From: Serratia sp. PL17
Lineage (GTDB): Bacteria > Pseudomonadota > Gammaproteobacteria > Enterobacterales > Enterobacteriaceae
Assembly (NCBI RefSeq): GCF_017832355.1
Contig: NZ_JAFIBY010000008.1
Coordinates: 219,352-283,351 of the forward strand
DNA length: 64,000 nt
Direction: 5' to 3'
A program made the translations under genes and the position numbers. Positions 51,403 to 58,751 of the stretch are shown piece by piece. Each line of letters begins with the position of its first letter. The first letter of the stretch is position 1. Below the pieces are notes generated by a model that worked only from the letters and a program-made list of their open reading frames with translations, was not told the origin of the DNA and did no database searches.

Positions 51403-52222
51403 CGGAGCCTCCTGGGGGCGGAGCAACTTCCACCATCGCTCTATATGCGAGAGTGACTTTATCTATCCCTCCATCCATGGCCTTACGTCCAGCTGCCCAC
51501 TGCTTTGTGGTCGGTTCGTTCGGCACCATCTTCCAACCATCCGGTATTTCCGGAGAGTTCAACGTGTAACCCTGACTAACAGGTTGAGCCAGCATTTCGG
51601 CGCGGCAGGCGTTATAACCATTTACCGTTGCGTTAAGCTCTTCTTCTGTCATCAAATAGTTGAATAGCTCCTTGGCTTCCTGAATACCAATTTTCCCAGG
51701 CACTGCTGGCGCTGGCGGGGTGGTGTAGATAGGGGCATAAATCGTAAAATTTGGTTGCTGCTCTATCACGCATACCCCAGAAAATTTTTTCAAGTAGCGC
51801 ACCGACTGCACCTCCGGCGGCACTGCTGGCGCTGGCGGGGCGGTTCCTTCTTCTCCTTCATCCAGGTCAACTGGTGCCTCGCAGTGCGGGCAATATCCAT
51901 CACATTCAGAATGCTGTGCGTAGGTGAAAAACTTACCGCATGACCAACAATTTTCACCGCTGGCAACGGCTGGGGCGTAGGTGAATAGCGGCACTACATC
52001 CCGATACTCTTCTTCAATAAACGTCGTGGTTTCAGCGTCTTTATGAATAAGCGCCGCCTGTCCATGCGAGAGCAAATCCAATGCCGCTGCTGATGTGTAC
52101 CCCACCGGCTGCGTCTCCCGGGTAGCTAACAACTCGGTAGCGATTTTTTCAGCCTCACCCCATCGCAGGCTTGGTGATCTGCGCTCTGCGATTTCGCGCA
52201 GTCTTTCAGTTGTTAGTTTCAT
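51377..52222 (-). CDS. Ead/Ea22-like modular phage protein
   Basis: This 281-residue protein begins MKLTTERLREIAE, a common N-terminus of the variable Ead/Ea22-like early proteins of lambdoid phages. The middle has a small zinc-ribbon-like set CWSCGKFFTYAQHSECDGYC and CPHC. Two PPAPAVP linkers flank a segment of about 40 residues, and the C-terminal part has IPDGWKMVPNEPTTKQWAAG, which is frequent in this group. The function is unknown. The linkers are encoded by a 22-base direct repeat. Confidence 0.72.
   Translation of the reverse strand: MKLTTERLREIAERRSPSLRWGEAEKIATELLATRETQPVGYTSAAALDLLSHGQAALIHKDAETTTFIEEEYRDVVPLFTYAPAVASGENCWSCGKFFTYAQHSECDGYCPHCEAPVDLDEGEEGTAPPAPAVPPEVQSVRYLKKFSGVCVIEQQPNFTIYAPIYTTPPAPAVPGKIGIQEAKELFNYLMTEEELNATVNGYNACRAEMLAQPVSQGYTLNSPEIPDGWKMVPNEPTTKQWAAGRKAMDGGIDKVTLAYRAMVEVAPPPGGSDDSHTTAT
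51699..51840. repeat. 22-base direct repeat in the Ead-like gene
   Basis: The same 22 bases (GGCACTGCTGG then CGCTGGCGGGG) occur at 51699-51720 and 51819-51840, exactly 120 bases apart. They encode the two PPAPAVP linkers, and recombination between them would remove or add 40 residues in frame. Confidence 0.85.
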
Positions 52223-52785
52223 GCCTTCGCTCTCCCATAATCTTCAAGTTTTATGTTTGTTCGAAAAGTGAAGTTTAACCAGCGGGTCACCGTGCTCTGG
52301 TTAACTTCCATCTTCTTGGCAATCTCCCGCTGTGTGATCCCTTCATCGTACAGATGGCGCGCCAATTCGACTTCGTGATCCGTAGCTTTGCAGCACGGGT
52401 GGTGCTCTCCCTGCGGTGTACCTGCCCCGATGCCTTTGGCATGCGCAATGGATGCTACCGAGGATTCCGTGCGGCCCAGGTGCTGAGCCATTTGTTTATA
52501 GGTCAGGAGTTGTGCGTTACGCCGAATAAATGCCAGCTCTTGAGGTTCATAGGATCTCCATGTTCTGGGCAATTGGATTCCCAACTTTGCCGCTTTCTTG
52601 CTTACGGTCGCTGGATTTAGTCCGAACATCGTTGCAAACTTCTTCGCCCCTATCTGTGGGCCTAACCGGTACAGCATCGCCGTGCGCATCGGGTGCCAGC
52701 GCTGCTGCCGAACCTTCCCTTCGGCCCAATCGCTCCAAACTACTCGCTTTATGTTGGGATATAGATTCCGTTCATTTGCTGGCAT
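52219..52785 (-). CDS. Helix-turn-helix DNA-binding phage protein
   Basis: This 188-residue protein contains three HTH-like segments: KKFATMFGLNPATVSKKAAKLG, LTYKQMAQHLGRTESSVASIAHAKG and ITQREIAKKMEVNQSTVTRW, the last resembling a resolvase/MarR-type helix. This suggests a DNA-binding regulator, but the target is unknown. The start is ATG 52785 (MPANERN). It overlaps both flanking genes, the downstream one by ATGA. Confidence 0.7.
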   Translation of the reverse strand: MPANERNLYPNIKRVVWSDWAEGKVRQQRWHPMRTAMLYRLGPQIGAKKFATMFGLNPATVSKKAAKLGIQLPRTWRSYEPQELAFIRRNAQLLTYKQMAQHLGRTESSVASIAHAKGIGAGTPQGEHHPCCKATDHEVELARHLYDEGITQREIAKKMEVNQSTVTRWLNFTFRTNIKLEDYGRAKA

Positions 52786-52966
52786 CACGCACCTCAACCT
52801 TGTCCATGAACACCGCGCGTGAAGGTGACCAGTCGCAATATGTGTCAGTTTCAACGTGGCCGAAAATTGCCTTGCAGCGGCGAATGTGCGCACAGTCTCC
52901 GCACGCCTTGCCCGAAGGGAGTTTCATTTTGTCCGGATCGGTTGGGTCAAAGTTGAGTTCTTTCAT
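52772..52966 (-). CDS. Small cysteine-rich phage protein
   Basis: This 64-residue protein has CGDCAHIRRCKAIFG and a later DTYCDWSP; the four cysteines could bind a metal. Similar small Cys-rich proteins are common in lambdoid early regions, with no known role. It starts in the stop of the DUF1482-like gene (ATGA) and overlaps the HTH gene by 14 bases. Confidence 0.65.
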   Translation of the reverse strand: MKELNFDPTDPDKMKLPSGKACGDCAHIRRCKAIFGHVETDTYCDWSPSRAVFMDKVEVRDASK

Positions 52967-53145
52967 TTGGCCTCCGGAGGCTGAGCAGAAATAACACCAT
53001 CAACAGGCAAGCACTCATACTGAGGCGGTAATCCCTGCTGGTGGATATCCGCCAGGCAGTTGCTTTGATCTGGATACACCCAGCCTTGCGGCACGAATTC
53101 GCACGGCTGGTACGTGTAGCAGACGAGCAGGAACAGGCCGAACAT
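52963..53145 (-). CDS. DUF1482 (YebW-like) small protein
   Basis: This 60-residue protein begins MFGLFLLVCYTYQPCEF and has paired cysteines (QSNCLADI, YECLPVDG), a good fit to the DUF1482 family seen in enteric prophages. The short hydrophobic start may be a membrane or export segment. It begins in the stop codon of the yfdR-like gene (TGATG), 3 bases after an in-frame GTG. Confidence 0.7.
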   Translation of the reverse strand: MFGLFLLVCYTYQPCEFVPQGWVYPDQSNCLADIHQQGLPPQYECLPVDGVISAQPPEAK

Positions 53146-53678
53146 CACGCAGCCCTCTCAGAGGTCAGCTGGTGGAAGCGGTGCAGGAACATGGTCCGTG
53201 CCTGCACCGGGTTTACCGGAGAGACAAGAAAGTCTTCAGAAGGGGCGATCCCTTCTAGCATTGGCCACGGTGTACCGTCGTCAATATCGAGGTCACGGCG
53301 CTCGGTGGCCAGCATCACTAGATCCGCATGTTTGACTGCTGGGCTATTCGTAGCTGGGAGATTAAATTTATAACGAATAACGAAATCAATATTGTTTTCA
53401 ATGCCACGATAGTCAGGAATTAATTGCTTAAGCGGCGATGGAATATCTTTGCAATAAGCTTCATGAGCATCATGCAATAATGCTTCAAGTGCGTACTCAG
53501 GAGGCACTATCTGGCTTGCAATAACACAGTGCTGAGCCACGCTATAAAATTCAGGGATATGCCCGTTAAAGCGGCATTCATGTGATAACGCTTGAGCGAT
53601 ATCTTCAATGCAAATATCGTCCACAGATGGCGCGGCGTAATCAAAACGCTTGCCAGTAAATGTTAGAATCCAAGACAT
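53145..53678 (-). CDS. yfdR: HD-domain 5'-nucleotidase-like protein (YfdR-like)
   Basis: This 177-residue protein has the metal-binding HD motif in EALLHDAHEAYCKDIPSPLK with an earlier His in YSVAQHCVIAS and a later Asp in KHADLVML. It resembles YfdR of the E. coli CPS-53 prophage and the YfbR type of deoxynucleotidases, so it may alter nucleotide pools during infection. The ATG at 53678 (MSWILTFTGKRFDY) has GGAG 7 bases upstream. Confidence 0.8.
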   Translation of the reverse strand: MSWILTFTGKRFDYAAPSVDDICIEDIAQALSHECRFNGHIPEFYSVAQHCVIASQIVPPEYALEALLHDAHEAYCKDIPSPLKQLIPDYRGIENNIDFVIRYKFNLPATNSPAVKHADLVMLATERRDLDIDDGTPWPMLEGIAPSEDFLVSPVNPVQARTMFLHRFHQLTSERAA

Positions 53679-53761
53679 AATTTCTCTCCACACAGTTTTT
53701 GGCAACACTTCACCAAATACCCCATTGCTGGGGTATTTGAGGCTGTATTATTCAGGTCTAA

Positions 53762-54583
53762 TTAAGCTTTAAATTTACCAATGAAGGATTCAACTTCAAC
53801 GCCATCAAACTTACTGATCAGCAGGTCGCGGAATTCAGCGGCAATTTCTTCCTCCGCTGTTTCCAGCTGAACAATTCGCAGCACCAAGATCGGCTTGTCG
53901 CTGGTGATAATGCTGTAGCGCAATTTGAAGGGGCGTTCGCTCAGGCCTTCATAAGGTACACATTTGAATTCGAAGGCCGCCGGCATAACGTCTTTGCTCT
54001 TGGCTTCAACGCTTTCCATCAGCGAGCGTTTGCCACTGAAATCGTTCTCTTCATGATCGGAAGTTGAGATTGACTCAATGGTGATGCGGCGAACGGCGCC
54101 AACAGCCTGCTTGATATCCAGCACAGTGCCGTCAGCATCAAAGGCCAGCAGGAAATCACGGTTATCTTCCAGCCATTCAGCCAGTTCTTTCTGGCCCTGT
54201 TTGCGGCCGTTGATCTCCAGCAGGCCAGTGAATGGCGCTGTTTTCTTCAGGGTAATGGCCGCTTTGTTGTCGGCATGGCCTGGGTTATCCAGAGTGCCCA
54301 GATTGAAGATGGTTTCGGCCTGCATGCGGTCGGCATCGATGAAGCAGCGGACGCCTGCACCAGCGTATTCCGAAGAGTATTTAACGAAGTCTTCAATGCT
54401 GGTAGTGGTCATGTTTCCACGGAAGCGGAAGCGGTTTGCGTTGAAATGCTCGAGGCTGTGCAGATCAACATCATTCGGCAATACAGCTACAGGGCAATCA
54501 GTGGTTTCAACTTTATGAATGAAAGAAGCCGCAAGGGTGAGGCTTTTAATTTGTTCGATGGCTGATCCGTCTAATTGAGACAT
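53762..54583 (-). CDS. yfdQ: YfdQ family (DUF2303) protein
   Basis: This 273-residue protein matches the DUF2303/YfdQ group in length and in segments such as RFRFRGNMTTTSIEDFVKY, FIDADRMQAETIFNLG and FNLGTLDNPGHADNKA. Its role is unknown; it occurs in the early region of many enteric prophages next to yfdP and yfdR, as here. Confidence 0.82.
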   Translation of the reverse strand: MSQLDGSAIEQIKSLTLAASFIHKVETTDCPVAVLPNDVDLHSLEHFNANRFRFRGNMTTTSIEDFVKYSSEYAGAGVRCFIDADRMQAETIFNLGTLDNPGHADNKAAITLKKTAPFTGLLEINGRKQGQKELAEWLEDNRDFLLAFDADGTVLDIKQAVGAVRRITIESISTSDHEENDFSGKRSLMESVEAKSKDVMPAAFEFKCVPYEGLSERPFKLRYSIITSDKPILVLRIVQLETAEEEIAAEFRDLLISKFDGVEVESFIGKFKA

Positions 54584-54635
54584 AAATATAATCCTATATA
54601 TTGAAAATAACTGTGTTGATTAATAAGTCGCGGTA

Positions 54636-55007
54636 TTACTTAGCGACGCGTAATTTACCGTCGGTTTCTCCGTTAACAGTAAATAGCTGGCCTTGGTCTT
54701 CTTGCAGAATTGTTAACTTTCCACCTTTACCGACATACATTGGTGTTTCAGTGGTGTCTTCTTCTGAAACTTTACCGCGTGGGGTAGGGGTTACAAATTT
54801 AAGTTGGTGCTTAATGCCAACACGTTTCTCTTCGACTGAATTGCTTAAGCGGTCGAGGTCAAGGGTAATAACAATTTTTCCCTTACCACCGTTATTGAGA
54901 ACACCCAGAGCTGTAGCGTTTAAAGCTGCTGAGATTTTATTTTGAAACACACCGGCATCCAGTTCGCCCAGAAAGTCCGGTACGTTGGTCTTGCGGTCTT
55001 CACTCAT
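54636..55007 (-). CDS. YfdP-like phage protein
   Basis: This 123-residue protein (MSEDRKTNVPDFLGELDAG) has an N-terminal helix with GVFQNKISAALNATALGVL and a beta-rich C-terminal half (KGKIVITLDLDRL). Its position before the YfdQ-like gene and its length agree with YfdP of CPS-53. The role is unknown. GAGGAG lies 7 bases before the ATG. Confidence 0.68.
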   Translation of the reverse strand: MSEDRKTNVPDFLGELDAGVFQNKISAALNATALGVLNNGGKGKIVITLDLDRLSNSVEEKRVGIKHQLKFVTPTPRGKVSEEDTTETPMYVGKGGKLTILQEDQGQLFTVNGETDGKLRVAK

Positions 55008-55017
55008 TGAATACTCC

Positions 55018-55636
55018 TCACACGAAGCGGCGAACGCCGCGGTTTTCTCCACACACCTGGTAGCGCACCGGTACAGGGTTTTTATACTGTGCAATATGAA
55101 AAATTGAACTGCCCAGTGCGCTACCTGATGTGTAAAAAAGGGCGGCCAGCCTACGAACATTATCTTCACCTCCGAGGGGTAGAAGCTCGGCGTGGCCGCC
55201 AAAGACTACACACAGCACTTACTTGGTTGTGGTGGCCGGTGCTGAACTCCGGCTTGCCCGTGTTCAAGGGGCTACCCTCAGTTACTGAACCATCCAGCGG
55301 CTTTACCCGGTTGAGGTCATTTCCAGAGGCCACATCGCGCATCAGCCTGCGCATTCACCACAACTGAAACGGCTTTATCTCCGGTTCTTTCGTCACGCTG
55401 CCAAGCAGACCGCGCCCCCTAAAAACCGTTTCAGTTGGGTGCTCCGTAACGTGGAGCGGACGGGCGATGTTTAAGCCTCACGGGGCATTCTTTAACCGGG
55501 ATTACGCCGTCAACCGGTTTCACTGCCGTGACAGGGAGGGTTACTTGCCGTTCGCCTTCTCCAAAACACACCGGCTTACGCCGGGCGGCCCGTTTCGAAT
55601 CAAATTAGGTGCTGGTCTTTCCCAGCTGTCAGCCGT
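55018..55636 (-). other. Leader region with short, overlapping frames and an inverted repeat
   Basis: This stretch of the leftward transcript has no gene I can fix. Several short frames exist, including a 66-codon GTG-started frame ending at 55018 (ending ENRGVRRFV) and a 62-codon frame 55354-55166 containing STGHHNQ, similar to the SAGHHNP of the next frame upstream. A 12-base inverted repeat CAACTGAAACGG (55361-55372) / CCGTTTCAGTTG (55426-55437) could form an RNA stem. The content is reminiscent of Ash/Icd-type leader cassettes of enteric phages. Confidence 0.35.
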
Positions 55637-55832
55637 CTACTTCCGAGCTGTCACTGCCGTCGAGAGTGCTGGCATCTCACCTTCCTGATAACGCCCAGGT
55701 CGACTGGCGGCCGGTGTGACCGGCGTACATGCTCCGGCGGGGATGTATCCCGCGGTTCGCATCGGGTTGTGGTGGCCGGCGGACAACGCCCCGAAGTCCA
55801 CCAGCCAGATCCACAACGGCATGCTCACTCAT
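55637..55832 (-). CDS. Icd-like small reading frame(s) after the pL leader
   Basis: Two frames start here behind one GGAGG. The GTG-started frame (55828-55637, 63 codons) has the phrase DFGALSAGHHNPMRTAGY, of a kind frequent in Icd/Ash-type phage peptides. The ATG-started frame (55832-55677, 51 codons, MSEHAVVDLAGGLRGVVRRP) is rich in arginine and has GGAGG 10 bases upstream. I cannot tell which is translated, or both. The start region lies in one arm of a 19-bp inverted repeat (next entry). Confidence 0.35.
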
Positions 55833-55932
55833 GAGTTAGGATCCTCCACCGCTCCCAGAACTGAGGGAAAGGGCGAGTGAGCATGCCGTTGTGTGCCGGG
55901 AAGTATCAAACAAAACAACTATAACATCGATA
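55812..55932 (-). ncRNA. Candidate C4-type antisense RNA / structured pL leader
   Basis: The leader from the predicted pL start (about 55932) contains CACAACGGCATGCTCACTC in its first part (55893-55875), perfectly complementary to GAGTGAGCATGCCGTTGTG (55830-55812) at the start of the following small frame. Between them lie a short hairpin (TCCC-N8-GGGA) and the GGAGG site. In phage P1 and its relatives the C4 RNA, made from the same transcript, pairs in this way with the translation start of icd. I infer a C4-type RNA; its exact ends are not visible. Confidence 0.45.
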
Positions 55933-55980
55933 AGTTGTAATCTAGATGGCTGGTAGATTCATGTCAACAACTTTTTGTAG
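55922..55980 (-). promoter_or_regulatory. Leftward early promoter pL with two operators
   Basis: On the minus strand TTGACA (55967-55962) and TAGATT (55944-55939) form a promoter with a 17-base spacer. One operator-like site CAACA-N6-TGTAG (55965-55980) overlaps the -35, and another, TAACA-N6-AGTTG (55922-55937), lies just after the -10. They share half-sites with the pR operators. Confidence 0.7.
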
Positions 55981-56064
55981 TTAATTTGGTTGAGCGTATG
56001 GTGGTGAAAGTTGTGAAGAGAGAAACGAGAGGGGATCAAAAAAGGGGCGATTGCCCCTTAAAGT

Positions 56065-56754
56065 TTACCAGCGACGGGATGACCAGAACACGCGGCCAAT
56101 GATTTGAATTCTATCTCTAACTTGTTGAAATGTTAATGTTTCATCTTTGTATTCTTCGCGATTAAAGCTTCTTATCAGCACGCCACCATCTGGCTGGCTT
56201 ATCAACAGTTTAACGCGTAACAACACACCGTCACGGATAGCATACAGATCACCATCCTTTATTGGCCAACGTTTAGATATATCAACAGCAACAAGATCAC
56301 CATCTGTAAGTACAGGGAATAAGCTACTTCCGATGATTTTTACGATTCTGACATCATGGGGAGTAACGCCATGTGTTCTTAACTCATCGCGGCGGAATGG
56401 GTATTTTTTCGCGTCTTCGATGATTTCAGCAGTGCATCCGTCCCCGGCCGATAGTTCTATATCCAATATTGGAACCTCAACAAATTCTGACGGATCAAAA
56501 CCACCATCTTCCCATTCTTCTACCTGATAATTGGTACGTTTTGCATTGTCATACTCTTCTGGCTCCCCAAATTGAAGCCACTGAGGAGAAACACCTAGCG
56601 CAAATGCTATTGCCTTAAGGTTTCTTGGGTTAAGCGTTTTACCTGATTCGATCTTACCTATTGATTGCTGGGATACCCCCAGTTTAGTCGCCAATTCATC
56701 TTGGCTAAGACCTAACTCAGTTCGCCTGTTTTGTAGTCGTTCTGCGAGTGTCAT
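56065..56754 (-). CDS. CI-type S24 repressor
   Basis: This 229-residue lambda CI-like repressor has an N-terminal helix-turn-helix (LSQDELATKLGVSQQSIGKI) and a C-terminal S24 self-cleaving domain with Ser144 (IGSSLFPVL) and Lys182 (LLRVKLL). An Ala-Gly pair at 103-104 (LSAGDG) could be the RecA-stimulated cleavage site. I chose the ATG at 56754 (MTLAERLQNRR). It lies between pL and pR and should silence both during lysogeny; inverted operators flank it on both sides. Confidence 0.93.
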   Translation of the reverse strand: MTLAERLQNRRTELGLSQDELATKLGVSQQSIGKIESGKTLNPRNLKAIAFALGVSPQWLQFGEPEEYDNAKRTNYQVEEWEDGGFDPSEFVEVPILDIELSAGDGCTAEIIEDAKKYPFRRDELRTHGVTPHDVRIVKIIGSSLFPVLTDGDLVAVDISKRWPIKDGDLYAIRDGVLLRVKLLISQPDGGVLIRSFNREEYKDETLTFQQVRDRIQIIGRVFWSSRRW

Positions 56755-56786
56755 CACGAGCGCCCCTAATTGATTGCACTGCGAGA

Positions 56787-56883
56787 CTACAACTTTATGT
56801 TTTAGCATTCCAACACCCTAATGTTGTTATTCTGCCTTGGGTAATGCTACTATCTAACAACCTTTAACAACTAATGGTGGTTG
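56787..56883 (+). promoter_or_regulatory. Rightward early promoter pR with three operators
   Basis: TTGTTA (56824-56829) and TACTAT (56848-56853), 18 bases apart, form a promoter for the cro-like gene. Operator-like 16-mers are CTACA-N6-TGTTT (56787-56802), the perfect CAACA-N6-TGTTG (56811-56826) overlapping the -35, and CAACT-N6-GGTTG (56868-56883) before the start codon. Confidence 0.6.
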
Positions 56884-56884
56884 C

Positions 56885-57124
56885 GTGAACAGCGTTATCT
56901 CAAATACCCCGGAGCAAGAAGCATTGATGAAGGCGATCAGCCTCGCTGGCGGCCAATCCGGCCTTGCTCGAAAAATGTCTGATCAGTCAGTAAAGCCGGT
57001 GAAACAACAACAGGTATGGAACTGGCTGCATCGGGAGAAAAAAACGCCTTCGAATCAGGTCGTTCTTATCGAAAAAGTGACAGGAGTACTTCGCACTGAA
57101 TTACGTCCCGATTTGTACAAATAA
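56885..57124 (+). CDS. Cro/YdaS-like regulator
   Basis: This 79-residue helix-turn-helix protein resembles YdaS/Cro-like regulators: MKAISLAGGQSGLARKMSDQ, then KQQQVWNWLHREKKTP and a C-terminal GVLRTELRPDLY. It is the first gene of the rightward operon, divergent from the repressor, so it should act as Cro. The start is GTG at 56885, overlapping the third operator's right end; the ribosome site (GGTGG) is weak. Confidence 0.82.
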   Translation: MNSVISNTPEQEALMKAISLAGGQSGLARKMSDQSVKPVKQQQVWNWLHREKKTPSNQVVLIEKVTGVLRTELRPDLYK

Positions 57125-57170
57125 TTTATCAATAAACGACTCAAGTCATAACTACCAAAGGAAAAACAAC

Positions 57171-57644
57171 ATGGTAGAGCCAAATTTGAAAGATGTAGTG
57201 AAGGGCATGTGTAAGGCGGTTGCTGGTGGCCGATCGGCTATGGCCGGCGCACTGGGCATGTCTGAGACGGGCTTCAACAACAACCTGTACGAGAAGAACG
57301 GCTGCCGCTTCTTCGAGATCGGCGAGTTGGAAGCCATGGAGGATATTTCCGGCACCAACTTGCTGACCGAGTATTTCGCCCGGCGCCGTGGCTTGCTGGT
57401 GGTTGAGATCCCGGCCCTGGAAGAATTGGACCAGGTGGAGTTGTTCAGCAAAAGCATCCGCACCGCCGCGCACCGTGGCCATGTGGATCAAATCATTCAG
57501 GAGTCACTTGCTGATGGAGTCATTGATGAGAAAGAAGCTGCCGAGATTATGCGCTATCACCGCAAGCACCTGCAGGCGCGTGATGCAGAGGTTAGGGCTG
57601 TACTGGCGTTGTTTGGCAAAAAAGCCAAATGTCAGAAAGGGTAA
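57171..57644 (+). CDS. CII-like regulator (YmfL family)
   Basis: This 157-residue protein belongs to the phage regulatory CII/YmfL family: AMAGALGMSETGFNNNLYEKNG forms the HTH-like part, followed by a helical C-terminal half. It likely activates lysogeny-related promoters such as that of the repressor or integrase, but this is inference. AAAGGA lies before the ATG. Confidence 0.78.
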   Translation: MVEPNLKDVVKGMCKAVAGGRSAMAGALGMSETGFNNNLYEKNGCRFFEIGELEAMEDISGTNLLTEYFARRRGLLVVEIPALEELDQVELFSKSIRTAAHRGHVDQIIQESLADGVIDEKEAAEIMRYHRKHLQARDAEVRAVLALFGKKAKCQKG

Positions 57645-57707
57645 CGCCCAGAGGTTGCAGCCCCTGGGCGTCGGCGCGAGTAAATCAGTGTGTGGAGAAA
57701 TAATCGC

Positions 57708-57896
57708 ATGAGCAATTTAACCAGAAATTCAGTGGTGCCGCAAATTCGTTGCCGTGCAATGACTGGCGGTAAATCTGCGTCTCCGTTCCGGTATGAAGTA
57801 AATGTAATGGGTCGGTGGATTGCCAGCAACTACCAGTTTGCGCGCTGGGTGGTAGATAGCGGTCACTGGCTGGCCCGTGGTCAGGAGGGGATATGA
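57708..57896 (+). CDS. Small phage protein, unknown
   Basis: This 62-residue basic protein (MSNLTRNSVVPQIRCRAMTG) has no match I recognise. GGAG lies 10 bases before the ATG, and its stop overlaps the next start (ATGA), which supports translation as part of the operon. Confidence 0.6.
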   Translation: MSNLTRNSVVPQIRCRAMTGGKSASPFRYEVNVMGRWIASNYQFARWVVDSGHWLARGQEGI

Positions 57897-58570
57897 ACAC
57901 TTTAACCAACTCCGTATTGCCAACCATGAGCAGCCGCGAAATCGCCGCTTTGGTTCAGAGCAACCATTCAGATGTGAAGCGCTCGGCTGAACGTCTCCAT
58001 GCAGCTCATCTTTTAACCCAGCCGTTGGCTGAGTTCGAATTTGTCCACAATGGCAACACCTACACCGAGTACCGTTTCAATAAGCGGGATTCTTTGGTGC
58101 TGGTTGCCCGCCTTTCCCCTCAGTTCACCGCCGCAGTGGTTGACCGTTGGCAGGAGCTGGAAGAAGGGCGCACCCCGTCGGTACCTCAGTCACTGCCTGA
58201 AGCATTGCGTTTGGCCGCTGATATGGCCGAACAGAAAGCCGCCCTGGAGCAGAAGGTGCAGGCTGATGCGCCGAAAGTGGCCTTTGTCGATCACTACGTT
58301 GACGCCAGCGGTGCCAAGAGCCTGCGTGAGACAGCAAAAATCCTGAACATGCCAGAGAAGGCAATGATTGAGGCGCTGATCCGCGATCGGGTTTTGTTCC
58401 GTCAGTCCAATAACCTCCTTCCGCATTCGCAACGTCAGCGTGAGGGGCTGCTAACTGTGAAAACGGGCACCTCCGACCATTCAGGCCATGCCTATACGCA
58501 AACACGCGTGACGCCGCGCGGAATCCAGTGGATTGCTGAGCGTTACGCTTCTGAGCTGATGGGAGGCTGA
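57893..58570 (+). CDS. Rha-type antirepressor / phage regulatory protein
   Basis: This 225-residue protein has an N-terminal Rha domain (MSSREIAALVQSNHSDVKRSAERL ... YTEYRFNKRDSLVLVARL) and a C-terminal KilAC/ANT DNA-binding domain (DASGAKSLRETAKILNMPEKA ... GHAYTQTRVTPRGIQWIAER). Such proteins act as antirepressors or regulators of lysogeny. It begins in the stop of the preceding gene. Confidence 0.88.
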   Translation: MNTLTNSVLPTMSSREIAALVQSNHSDVKRSAERLHAAHLLTQPLAEFEFVHNGNTYTEYRFNKRDSLVLVARLSPQFTAAVVDRWQELEEGRTPSVPQSLPEALRLAADMAEQKAALEQKVQADAPKVAFVDHYVDASGAKSLRETAKILNMPEKAMIEALIRDRVLFRQSNNLLPHSQRQREGLLTVKTGTSDHSGHAYTQTRVTPRGIQWIAERYASELMGG

Positions 58571-58571
58571 T

Positions 58572-58751
58572 ATGGCGAGCTTACTTATTCAGGCTGGCTG
58601 CCATTACCGCGACCGCAATAACTCAGTGGTACTGGTGCACAGTACGGATCCGGAGCGCGAGACGGTTACATACAGTCCAATCGGGCAAGAATGGGCGATC
58701 ACCACGGCGATGATTATTTTTCGGTCCCGATTTATCAGGTTTGAAGTATGA
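58572..58751 (+). CDS. DUF4222 small protein
   Basis: This 59-residue gene starts MASLLIQAGCHYRDRNNSVV and ends FIRFEV, fitting the DUF4222 family, which is common in lambdoid early regions. Its role is unknown. GGGAGGC precedes the ATG, and its stop overlaps the start of the replication gene (ATGA). Confidence 0.72.
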   Translation: MASLLIQAGCHYRDRNNSVVLVHSTDPERETVTYSPIGQEWAITTAMIIFRSRFIRFEV

